23,954 bases of DNA, taken from the NCBI GenBank assembly GCA_964531805.1, contig CAZHGE010000042.1, positions 1 through 23,954 of the forward strand. The letters run 5' to 3'. The stretch is from RGIG8767 sp964531805. GTDB lineage: Bacteria > Bacillota > Clostridia > Lachnospirales > Lachnospiraceae. The position numbers were made by a program, and so were the translations under genes. Below the pieces are notes generated by a model that was given only the letters and a program-made list of their open reading frames with translations, was not told the origin of the DNA and ran no database searches. The stretch's first letter is position 1; every line of letters begins with the position of its first letter. Shown piece after piece: positions 16,643 through 23,797 of this stretch.

Positions 16643-17277
16643 TGAAGATACGTTATTATTTACGTGGTCTTGGATTGGGAATTTTATTTACCGCAGTGTT
16701 TTTTTTGATCGGTGGAAATTCTAAACAGACCATGAGTGATGAAATGATAAAAGAACGTGCCAGGGAACTTGGCATGATTGAAAACTCAGTATTGGCAGAT
16801 CTTGGAAATACTGTAGAAGAAGAAAGTTTAGAAGCAAGTATTGAGGCTGTAGAAACAGAGACTATTTTAGAAATAGAAAGTACTGTAGAAACAGAAGCCG
16901 AGTCATCTATAGAAGAGACTGTTGAAGAATCCGTTGAGGAAAGTTCTGTTGAAGAAATGGTAGAAGTATCAGAAGAAGAAACATCCAAGGAAGCAGAATC
17001 GGAACCAGAGAGCAGCACTTTGGAAGAAACTTCAACACCAGAAACGGTAGAAGAAAGTAAGCCTGCAAATGGTCAGGTTATTAGCATTGTGGTAAATAAA
17101 GGTGAAGGATCAGACACTGTAAGTCATCGTTTGTATGAGGCTGGTTTAGTAGATGATCCATATGCTTATGACAAATATTTGATGCAGAATGGATACGACA
17201 GGCGAATTGGAGCGGGTGAACATCTTATTCCGTCTGGTTCCAGTTGGCAGGAAATTGCACAGATTTTGTGCAGTTAA
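16642..17277 (+). CDS. Membrane-anchored Glu/Ser-rich protein with MltG-like N-terminal domain
   Basis: The 211-residue product has one membrane helix (about 7-24), a long Glu/Ser/Thr-rich stalk (about 50-145) with repeated VEES-type units, and a C-terminal domain containing VVNKGEGSDTVSHRLYEAGL and GEHLIPSGSSWQEIAQIL. That domain resembles the LysM-like N-terminal part of the endolytic transglycosylase MltG/YceG, but the catalytic domain is absent. It should therefore sit outside the membrane and may bind glycan or a partner, not cut the cell wall. It is the last gene of the operon, starts inside the stop codon of the previous gene, and ends 80 bases before a bidirectional terminator. The function is unknown. 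Confidence 0.8.
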   Translation: MKIRYYLRGLGLGILFTAVFFLIGGNSKQTMSDEMIKERARELGMIENSVLADLGNTVEEESLEASIEAVETETILEIESTVETEAESSIEETVEESVEESSVEEMVEVSEEETSKEAESEPESSTLEETSTPETVEESKPANGQVISIVVNKGEGSDTVSHRLYEAGLVDDPYAYDKYLMQNGYDRRIGAGEHLIPSGSSWQEIAQILCS

Positions 17278-17357
17278 GTTAAAAGTTGATGGCTAAGAGT
17301 TGCATGTTTTAGAAAGTAGGATGGATAGATAATATCCGGCATCTAATTGTTTTTAGT

Positions 17358-17413
17358 AAAAAGAGAGTGTCGCTTCATAGACAATATGTCTTATGGGACG
17401 ACACTCTCTTTTT
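17358..17413. terminator. Bidirectional intrinsic terminator closing the flagellar operon and the convergent cheX/cheY operon
   Basis: AAAAAGAGAGTGTCG (17358-17372) and CGACACTCTCTTTTT (17399-17413) are perfect 15-base reverse complements. Each strand therefore has a GC-containing stem ending in a U-run. The loop can extend the stem with CATAGACA and TGTCTTATG (one bulge). It lies 80 bases after the last fla/che gene and seven bases after the 3' end of the minus-strand receiver gene, so it serves both transcripts. Confidence 0.95.
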
Positions 17414-17420
17414 ATAGGTA

Positions 17421-17777
17421 TTAAAATAATTTTGCTAATACAGCGTAAACATCATCCGGATCAAATGGCTTTTGAATAAAGTCAGCAGCGCCATATTTTA
17501 AGGAGTCAATTACTTTGGCTTTCTGTCCAGCAGCGCTTACCATTAGGACTTTCTGATCTGGATATTTTTCTTTGATTTGTTTTAAAGCGGAAATGCCATC
17601 CATGACCGGCATTGTAATATCTAATGTAATCAAATCGGGTGTGCAACTCTCTAACATGTCTAACAGTTCCTGACCGTTGCCAGCTTCACCAATGACTTCA
17701 TCTCCGTTTTCTACAAAAACAGCTTTAAGCATTTTGCGGAAAATGCGGGAATCATCTACAATGATAACCTTAATCAT
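17421..17777 (-). CDS. CheY-like single-domain response regulator
   Basis: This is a stand-alone receiver of 118 residues with all phosphorylation residues: Asp8-Asp9, phospho-acceptor Asp53 (LITLDITMPVMDG), Ser81 at the Thr/Ser switch position and Lys103 (QKPF). There is no output domain. The start has AAGGAGAG (complement of 17785-17792) about seven bases upstream. It lies 17 bases downstream of a CheX-like phosphatase gene on the same strand, so the pair probably works as receiver and phosphatase. Whether it is the motor-binding CheY or an auxiliary receiver cannot be decided: in related operons the main cheY lies beside fliY, which would be left of this window. Confidence 0.93.
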   Translation of the reverse strand: MIKVIIVDDSRIFRKMLKAVFVENGDEVIGEAGNGQELLDMLESCTPDLITLDITMPVMDGISALKQIKEKYPDQKVLMVSAAGQKAKVIDSLKYGAADFIQKPFDPDDVYAVLAKLF

Positions 17778-17794
17778 ACAAGATCTCTCCTTTT

Positions 17795-18679
17795 TTATTT
17801 GGAAAATTCATTATCAATAGAAAAAATAACAGTTATTTCTTTGTCAAAAATAATGACCGGGATGCATAAAAGGGAAGTGCCTTTTAAAACACCTGCCTCT
17901 GTACAATATTCTGGAACTTTCATGTCAAGATCAATATTCTCACGGCTCTTCTGAGTAGCAAACATACCATTTACGCAGTTAATCAATTCGCATAAAGCAT
18001 CCAGAGCGTCGTCATCCTGATTGATGTATTCAGCACCTGCAAAACCGATTGCCGCTTCTTTTAACGAAGCCATATCCCCGCAAATGGCATTCAAGATAGC
18101 GTTGTCACCGAATAATTCCTGCATGGCAAGATAAGAATATGGAACTTCTGTGGCTATGTAAGGCTTTTTTATGTATACACGGAAATCAACAAGACGATAA
18201 ATCGTTCTTAATAAGATACCGCCAAGTTCAATCAGAAATTCGGGTTGTTTATAGAAGAAGATTGGAACAATGCGTTCGATGTCGCAGCTTTTTAAATTCT
18301 CCATATCACCGAGGGTTAAAGAATGTTTCTTCTGATAAGTCTCCAGTGAAGTATTGATTTCATCCATTGTCAGACAGCCATGATCAATAATCGCCTGAAC
18401 AAAGGCAAGAAAACCATTGCCCTGTAAATCAAGAAGCCTCTCAACCTGTTCTTCTGAAAGATAGCCGTTATCAATAGCAATATTTCCAAAACGCTTATCA
18501 TAAATAGCCTGAAGCTGATTGATCTCTTCTGCCTGGTCGATAGTAATAACCTTCTCCGAAACGGCAATGACACCAAGACGTGCACGGCGTTCTTCTTTAG
18601 TAGAAAAGATGACCTCAACATTCTGCTCAGATAATTTACCCGTTTCAACCAGGTAATTAGCAAAAATTCGATCAAACAT
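17795..18679 (-). CDS. CheX/CheC-type phosphatase-like protein with four N-terminal MshEN-like repeats
   Basis: The 294 residues divide in two. Residues 5-28, 34-57, 63-86 and 92-115 are four repeats with an exact 29-residue period and the pattern x-[LF]-G-x2-[LIA]-[VI]-x2-G-x-[LI]...Q. The middle pair (RLGVIAVSEKV...Q57, spacer of five, RFGNIAIDNGYL...Q86) has the 24+5+24 layout of the MshEN c-di-GMP-binding domain. Residues about 120-294 resemble CheX: D227-x3-E231-x2-N234 followed by Pro256 fits the CheC/CheX/FliY phosphatase motif (usual spacing N-x22-P; here x21). GAAGGGG precedes ATG by eight bases, and a consensus sigma-A promoter is upstream. It likely dephosphorylates the adjacent receiver. 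Ligand binding by the repeats is inference. Confidence 0.8.
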   Translation of the reverse strand: MFDRIFANYLVETGKLSEQNVEVIFSTKEERRARLGVIAVSEKVITIDQAEEINQLQAIYDKRFGNIAIDNGYLSEEQVERLLDLQGNGFLAFVQAIIDHGCLTMDEINTSLETYQKKHSLTLGDMENLKSCDIERIVPIFFYKQPEFLIELGGILLRTIYRLVDFRVYIKKPYIATEVPYSYLAMQELFGDNAILNAICGDMASLKEAAIGFAGAEYINQDDDALDALCELINCVNGMFATQKSRENIDLDMKVPEYCTEAGVLKGTSLLCIPVIIFDKEITVIFSIDNEFSK

Positions 18680-18729
18680 GATAAATACCCCTTCGTATTG
18701 TATTTGTATGTATTACACAATCTTATACC

Positions 18730-18758
18730 ATTATAGCGTTAATCACAAAAATAGGCAA
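18730..18758 (-). promoter_or_regulatory. Sigma-A promoter for the cheX-like/cheY-like operon
   Basis: On the minus strand TTGCCT (complement of 18753-18758) and TATAAT (complement of 18730-18735) are separated by exactly 17 bases. Transcription would start near 18723, leaving a leader of about 43 bases before the ATG. This indicates housekeeping rather than sigma-28 expression. Confidence 0.85.
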
Positions 18759-18856
18759 GAAAATGCGGGAAAATTAGAAGATATTTATAAAAACAGCATG
18801 TGTGGATGGAAAACAAAGGAATTGTTGATGTAAAAAAACATAGATCTATATGATAG

Positions 18857-18873
18857 TTGCGCGCAAGTTGCGC
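18857..18873. promoter_or_regulatory. Upstream TTGCGC palindrome, possible distal operator
   Basis: TTGCGCGCAA (18857-18866) is a perfect 10-base palindrome immediately followed by GTTGCGC (18867-18873). The TTGCGC core recurs in GTTGCGCAAC just after the predicted transcription start of the galactanase gene. GC-centred palindromes of this type are typical of LacI-family operators; no regulator gene is in the window, so the assignment is tentative. Confidence 0.5.
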
Positions 18874-18971
18874 TGTGATGACTAAAAAATTATGGATGTA
18901 AAAACAACTGTCAAAATGAAAATTGTTAAAAGAGCATAAAATAGATGCATAAAATTTGGGGCGAATGTCAA

Positions 18972-19001
18972 TTGCAAATAAAATTGGACTCATGCTATAC
19001 T
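18972..19001 (+). promoter_or_regulatory. Sigma-A promoter for the GH53 galactanase gene
   Basis: TTGCAA (18972-18977) and TATACT (18996-19001) are 18 bases apart, and the -10 element is extended by TGC (18993-18995). The predicted start near 19008 gives a 5' leader of about 95 bases that contains a palindrome and two hairpins. Confidence 0.78.
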
Positions 19002-19021
19002 CGATTCAAGATGAACAAACG

Positions 19022-19044
19022 GTTGCGCAACTGGTTTGCGCACA
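19022..19044 (+). promoter_or_regulatory. Palindrome/hairpin just downstream of the GH53 transcription start
   Basis: GTTGCGCAAC (19022-19031) is a perfect palindrome about 15 bases after the predicted start, the usual place for a repressor that blocks initiation or early elongation. As RNA, GTTGCGCAA can also pair with TTGCGCACAAC downstream with a two-base bulge. Operator and RNA hairpin readings are both possible. Confidence 0.5.
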
Positions 19045-19073
19045 ACACATCAACATACAAAGCGTGTTGGTGT
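19045..19073 (+). other. Second leader hairpin upstream of the GH53 ribosome binding site
   Basis: ACAC (19045-19048) and CAACA (19051-19055) pair with GTGT (19070-19073) and TGTTG (19065-19069), a 9-bp stem with an AT bulge and a 9-base loop. It ends 17 bases before the GGGAAGGA ribosome binding site. There is no T-run directly after it, so it is more likely to stabilise the mRNA than to terminate it. Confidence 0.55.
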
Positions 19074-19103
19074 TTGTATTAAAAGGTTAAGGGAAGGAAA
19101 AAC

Positions 19104-22100
19104 ATGAGAAAGAGAAGATTATTAAAAGGAGTTTTAAAACAGGCAACAGCGGTGATCTTTGCATTGGCACTGGTAGTCAGCGGAATGACGCCAATGGCTG
19201 CACCGATGGTAGTAAATGCAGAGTCAGCAAATCTGTTTACAGATGGTGGCTTTGGTGATGGTGGTGAAGATTTATGGACTGGTGGAAATTGGAGTTTCTC
19301 AGGTGATACATGGAGTGTTGTTGGAGAAAATTCTGTTAAGTATAGTTCTTCGGCCGCTAATAATGGAACATCAAGCGGGCTGGAAATGTATCATGCGAAT
19401 GAAGGAACAGTAGATGTGTCGCAGACAATCTCTTCTTTATCAGCTGGTAATTATACGGTGACAGGTACAATCTGTGATCCAAATGGTAAGGCTGGTAATG
19501 TTAAGGTATATCACGGTAGTATAGTATCAGATGCTTATACGATTCCATCTTCATTTGGAGAGTTTACATATCAGTTTACTTTGGCAGAAGATGTGACAAA
19601 CTATACAATCGGTTTTCAGATTACCTGTCCAGCGGGAGCATGGGTATGCATGGATACAGTAAGTCTCATTAAAAATGAGAGTAATGAAGAAGGCGGCAAC
19701 ACCGAGGGCGGCAATACCGTTGGAGGTACTGAAGAAGGAGACAATGGCAGCAGCACTGGTCTTCCAGAAGGAACTGTTTTCCTATGCGATATGAGCAGCT
19801 GGGACGAAGATGTTGCGATTTTGAACCCTACATGGAGTAGTGGTATTTGGCGTACATGTCAAATTCAGGATGGTACAGAAGAACTGAATTTATATTCTGA
19901 AGCTGCTGATACACTTACTTTAAACTGCACAGTTGACAATGTTCAGACAGGAACTTATAAATTCAGTGTAGATACATATGGTGGAAATTATTCTGGAAAA
20001 ATTTCTGCGTCGGTTGGAAACGATACGAAGGAAACAGAGTTAGTAGTGGCTTCCTCGTATACAACAACTGAGACAGATGCTTTTACTGTTACGGAAACAA
20101 GTTCTGTTGTAATCACTGTAGTAATAGATATTAGCGCAGGCGGCTGGTTATATGCGGATAATATTCAGTTGTTTGAAGCAGAAGCAGGAACTGACGGTGG
20201 AGATGATACAGAAACTGATACTCTTCCAGAAGGAGTTGTTTATTTAGCAGATATGGAATCTGGTATTCCAAGCGGCTGGAGCACTGCATGGAGTGTGGCG
20301 GAAGCAACTTCAGCAACAGAATCAGGTGCTGGAAATGATACAACACAAGTTTGGAATATCTGGTCTGCCAGTGCTCAGACTGTTACATTGTCTTACACAG
20401 TAGCAGATGTAGAAGCAGGAATATATAAGGCAGCAATGGATACGGCTGGAGGAAATGTCAGCGGCAGTATCTCTATAACAGATGGAAGCAAGACGAAATC
20501 TGCGGATATGATTGCAGAAGCATGGGATAGCTATAAGACTGCAACAACAGGATTTTTGACAATAACTGAAACCTCAGATATCACCATCACGATTGTAGGT
20601 GATCTTTTAGCGGATGGTTATTTTAAATTGGATAACGTTACATTGTTATCTGCAACAGAAGAAGAGGTAAATGTAGATAAAACAGAGAAAATAGAGGCGT
20701 TAAATACATTAATCACAGCATGTAAGGCACTGAGTGCGGAAGATTATACAGAAGAGTCATATGAGGCTATGAAAACAGTGCTTACAGAAGCAGAAACATT
20801 TTATAATAATGTAAGTGCTGATCTGAGCACTGCTGAAGCAGAAGAAATTGTGGAAATGACAGATTCTTTACAGGCTGCAAAAGATGCGCTTGTAGATGCT
20901 TCTCTGGAAATTGCAGATATTATTGTAGATAAAATTGACTTAAAAGAGGGATTTATCAAGGGTGTTGATATTTCCAGTTATGTAGTAGAAAAGAACAGTG
21001 GTGTCACATTCTATGATTTTGATGGAAATGCAGTGAGTGATGCGGGATTTTTTACATTGTTAAAAGATGCTGGTGTTAACTGGGTTCGTATCCGTGTATG
21101 GAACAATCCTTATGATGCAAATGGAAATGGTTACGGCGGTGGTAATAATGATGTAGATAAAGCAAAGACCATTGGTAAATTAGCAACGGATGCAGGGTTA
21201 AAGGTTTTAATAGATTTCCATTACTCTGATTTTTGGGCAGATCCAGCAGCACAGGATGCTCCAAAAGCGTGGGAATCGTTGAGTTTAGATGAAAAGAAAA
21301 CAGAAGTATATGATTTTACACTTGAAAGTCTGACAGCTTTACATGCAGCAGGTGTAGATGTTCGAATGGTACAGATTGGTAATGAGACCAATAACGGAAT
21401 CTGTGGAGAAAGTACATCCAACTGGAGTGGAATGGCTGATATTTTCAATGCGGGAAGTTCAGCAGTTAGAGCTTACGAAGAAAATGTTTATGGCAGTGAT
21501 ACCACAGATGGAAGTGAAGTAATGGTTGCTTTGCATTTCACTGAGCCAAATACAGGCATTCAGGCAACAATTGCACAGAATCTTGCTAACTATAATGTGG
21601 ATTATGATGTATTCGCAACGTCCTATTATCCGTTCTGGCACGGAACACTTACAAACTTAAACAATGTGTTAAGCAGTATTGCAACTACTTACGGTAAAAA
21701 AGTAATGGTTGCAGAAACATCTTATGCGTATACTTATGACGATGGTGACGGACATGAAAATAATGTGCGTGCTGGAAACGCGGATTCATTAACACTGGAT
21801 TACAATATCTCTGTACAGGGACAGGCAGATGCAGTCAGCAGTGTGATCAAAACAGTTAATGATACATCTAACGGTATTGGTGTGTTTTATTGGGAACCGG
21901 CATGGATTCCGGTAGAAGTGTATGATGCATCGGCTTCTAATGCGGCTTCTGTTCTTGCATCAAACAAAGCAAAATGGGAAAGATATGGATCAGGTTGGGC
22001 TTCCAGTTATTCTTCTGAATACGATCCTGAAAATGCCGGTCGTTATTATGGTGGAAGTTCATGGGATAATCAGGCATTGTTTGACCACGAAGGTCATCCA

Positions 22101-23528
22101 TTGCCATCATTAAATGTATTTAAATATGTAGATAGTGGTACGACTGCAGAGGTAAAGCCGGATGTGATTAAGGCAACCGCTATTGAATTTTTAGCAGGAG
22201 AAGAAATCGTGCTTCCATCAAAAGTTACAGCAGTATGTAACGATGGCAGCACTGTAGAAGTAGATGTTGTATGGAACGCAAAAGAAATTGCTGCAATTAA
22301 GGGATTTGGTTCTTTTACCGTTACAGGAACTGCAGCTGGTATGAAGGCAGTTTGTAATGTGGAGATTTTACCAAATAACCTTTTGGTAAATGGCGGATTT
22401 GAAAGCGGACTTGGTGAAGGAAACGGTTGGACTTTAAATTATGGTGATAATGCAACTTCATTAATCAAAATTGACACAGCTGATATTAAACGTGGAAGCA
22501 GTGCTTTGAAATTTGATGCGTGGAGTTCAACAATCACAGATTTTTCTATGAGTCAGACAGTGTCAGGTCTTGAACCGGGTGTATATGGCTGCTTTATGAA
22601 TGTAGAAGGTGCTGGAGAAAGTGGAAGTTATACGATTGCAATTTCAGCTAGTGGAGATGAAGAAGCTGGTAGTGATACAGCAGAATTAAAAGGCTGGATG
22701 GTATGGGATAAAGCCCAGGTGGATAATATTGTAGTAAAAGATGGTGATTGTGTAACGGTAACGATTTCCATTACAACAACAGCATTAGAAACATGGGGAA
22801 CGATCGATGAGGTATATTTATACCACATAGGAAATGTAAACGGTGGATCGGGTACATCGTCATCTGACAGTAATGCGGATTCTGATGATAACGCAGCTTC
22901 TGATTCAACCAGCAGCACATCACAGAGTGAAGAAGAAACAATAATCGACTGGGCTGAGGTTGTAACACAGATTCAGACAGTTGTAACAAAATTGTTTGAA
23001 TTAATGAGAACAAATGCAGAAGGGTCCGTGCTGGTAGATGGCAACTATAATATGGACATTTCTGCGCGTGGAGAGACAAAAGTACCGCTGTCTGTTTTAG
23101 CAGATGTAAAAGATAAAAATGTAACAGTGGCATTCCAAACAGGAAATGGAGTGGCATTGAGTATCAATGGACAGGATTTAAAAGGAAAAGATCTGGTTTC
23201 CATGAAAGAAATTGATCTGACTGCAAAATGTAATTTGACCGCTATTCCTAAGAATCTGGTGGAAACAAGAACAATGCAGTCCCTGTTTGCGAAACAGGTA
23301 TGGGTAAAGGATACAGGTGCTTTTGCAGTGCCGGTTAATATGCATGTTCATGTTGGAAAAGAAAATGTTGGTAAGATGGCATGCTTATACCGCTATGATG
23401 CAATAACAGGAAAACTTGTTTTCCAGGGTAGCTTCTTGGTAACCAAAGAAGGTCAGGCAATGTTTGCATTAAAACAGGGTGGTGACTATCTGGTAACCGT
23501 AACACCGGCTCTTGCAAATCTTAGATAA
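19104..23528 (+). CDS. Secreted multidomain GH53 endo-beta-1,4-galactanase
   Basis: This enzyme is predicted to cut beta-1,4-galactan side chains of pectin outside the cell. A signal peptide covers residues 1-40, with likely cleavage after VNA. Three beta-sandwich carbohydrate-binding-like modules follow (about 42-190, 220-357, 374-520; the last two both open LPEG), joined by Gly/Glu/Asp-rich linkers, then a helical FIVAR-like segment (about 525-605). The GH53 domain (about 615-1010) has acid/base Glu761 in QIGNETNNG and nucleophile Glu871 in VMVAETSYAYT. A Big_4-like Ig domain (about 1015-1085), a CBM61-like module beginning LLVNGGFESG (1093-1245), a Ser/Asp linker and a C-terminal domain (about 1279-1474) complete it. 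No LPXTG or C-terminal membrane anchor is visible. It has its own promoter and terminator. GH53 is certain; the exact CBM families are not. Confidence 0.93.
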   Translation: MRKRRLLKGVLKQATAVIFALALVVSGMTPMAAPMVVNAESANLFTDGGFGDGGEDLWTGGNWSFSGDTWSVVGENSVKYSSSAANNGTSSGLEMYHANEGTVDVSQTISSLSAGNYTVTGTICDPNGKAGNVKVYHGSIVSDAYTIPSSFGEFTYQFTLAEDVTNYTIGFQITCPAGAWVCMDTVSLIKNESNEEGGNTEGGNTVGGTEEGDNGSSTGLPEGTVFLCDMSSWDEDVAILNPTWSSGIWRTCQIQDGTEELNLYSEAADTLTLNCTVDNVQTGTYKFSVDTYGGNYSGKISASVGNDTKETELVVASSYTTTETDAFTVTETSSVVITVVIDISAGGWLYADNIQLFEAEAGTDGGDDTETDTLPEGVVYLADMESGIPSGWSTAWSVAEATSATESGAGNDTTQVWNIWSASAQTVTLSYTVADVEAGIYKAAMDTAGGNVSGSISITDGSKTKSADMIAEAWDSYKTATTGFLTITETSDITITIVGDLLADGYFKLDNVTLLSATEEEVNVDKTEKIEALNTLITACKALSAEDYTEESYEAMKTVLTEAETFYNNVSADLSTAEAEEIVEMTDSLQAAKDALVDASLEIADIIVDKIDLKEGFIKGVDISSYVVEKNSGVTFYDFDGNAVSDAGFFTLLKDAGVNWVRIRVWNNPYDANGNGYGGGNNDVDKAKTIGKLATDAGLKVLIDFHYSDFWADPAAQDAPKAWESLSLDEKKTEVYDFTLESLTALHAAGVDVRMVQIGNETNNGICGESTSNWSGMADIFNAGSSAVRAYEENVYGSDTTDGSEVMVALHFTEPNTGIQATIAQNLANYNVDYDVFATSYYPFWHGTLTNLNNVLSSIATTYGKKVMVAETSYAYTYDDGDGHENNVRAGNADSLTLDYNISVQGQADAVSSVIKTVNDTSNGIGVFYWEPAWIPVEVYDASASNAASVLASNKAKWERYGSGWASSYSSEYDPENAGRYYGGSSWDNQALFDHEGHPLPSLNVFKYVDSGTTAEVKPDVIKATAIEFLAGEEIVLPSKVTAVCNDGSTVEVDVVWNAKEIAAIKGFGSFTVTGTAAGMKAVCNVEILPNNLLVNGGFESGLGEGNGWTLNYGDNATSLIKIDTADIKRGSSALKFDAWSSTITDFSMSQTVSGLEPGVYGCFMNVEGAGESGSYTIAISASGDEEAGSDTAELKGWMVWDKAQVDNIVVKDGDCVTVTISITTTALETWGTIDEVYLYHIGNVNGGSGTSSSDSNADSDDNAASDSTSSTSQSEEETIIDWAEVVTQIQTVVTKLFELMRTNAEGSVLVDGNYNMDISARGETKVPLSVLADVKDKNVTVAFQTGNGVALSINGQDLKGKDLVSMKEIDLTAKCNLTAIPKNLVETRTMQSLFAKQVWVKDTGAFAVPVNMHVHVGKENVGKMACLYRYDAITGKLVFQGSFLVTKEGQAMFALKQGGDYLVTVTPALANLR

Positions 23529-23543
23529 AATATTGTAGTATAG

Positions 23544-23579
23544 ACTGCCGCGCTAAATGAAAATAGTGCGGCAGTTTTT
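23544..23579 (+). terminator. Intrinsic terminator after the GH53 gene
   Basis: ACTGCCGCGCT (23544-23554) pairs with AGTGCGGCAGT (23565-23575), 11 base pairs including one G-T, around a 10-base A-rich loop, followed directly by TTTTT. It ends the galactanase transcript 16 bases after its stop and insulates rpsB. Confidence 0.93.
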
Positions 23580-23625
23580 ATGATAGATATTTATAAAGAA
23601 AAATTGATTTTACCTAGAAAAATGC

Positions 23626-23654
23626 TTGCCATAAGGCTTTGTATATGCTAAAAT
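23626..23654 (+). promoter_or_regulatory. Sigma-A promoter for rpsB
   Basis: TTGCCA (23626-23631) and TAAAAT (23649-23654) are separated by 17 bases, with an extended TGC just before the -10 element. Transcription is predicted to begin near 23661, giving an unusually long leader of about 137 bases. Confidence 0.82.
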
Positions 23655-23660
23655 TCATCT

Positions 23661-23797
23661 GTTGTGAAAAAAACACGTATGTGGATGGTCTGTTGGTGCC
23701 TCTTTAACGCGGAGGAGACAGAAATGTGCAAAGTTTCTAAAGAGAACTTTTGCAGGCGAAACATACGGACGATTTTAACCAAATGGAGGTAAGAAAC
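23661..23797 (+). ncRNA. Structured 5' leader of rpsB (candidate ribosomal-protein autoregulatory element)
   Basis: The leader can fold as a three-way junction. The closing stem is CGTATGT (23676-23682) with ACATACG (23761-23767). Arm one pairs TCTGT (23689-23693) with ACAGA (23718-23722) and, beyond an internal loop, CCTC (23699-23702) with GAGG (23712-23715). Arm two is GCAAAGTTTCT (23728-23738) with AGAACTTTTGC (23743-23753), with single-base bulges. The ribosome binding site TGGAGGT (23784-23790) lies outside the fold. Many ribosomal protein leaders bind their own product; S2 autoregulation is known in other bacteria. Applying it here is inference. Confidence 0.6.

Larger units (their letters stand above)
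18680..19103. other. Divergent intergenic region between the cheX-like gene and the galactanase gene
   Basis: This 424-bp AT-rich stretch holds no convincing coding sequence. It contains the minus-strand sigma-A promoter (18730-18758), a 10-base palindrome ATAGATCTAT (18840-18849), a TTGCGCGCAA palindrome followed by a GTTGCGC half-copy (18857-18873), the plus-strand promoter (18972-19001), a GTTGCGCAAC palindrome (19022-19031) and a second hairpin in the leader (19045-19073). Confidence 0.85.

Noticed and set aside
17310..17360. Minus-strand TAAA...GCCGGATATT resembling a sigma-28 promoter
   Set aside because: The -10-like part carries an extra G, the spacing is short (11), and it would drive only antisense RNA into the last fla/che gene immediately after a terminator.
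18370..18720. 116-codon minus-strand open frame overlapping the cheX-like gene
   Set aside because: It is in another frame of a convincing gene, has a low-complexity leucine/arginine-rich product, and its start would lie right at the predicted transcription start.
22771..23157. 128-codon minus-strand open frame inside the galactanase gene
   Set aside because: Antisense shadow with a repetitive His/Leu-rich product and no supporting signals.
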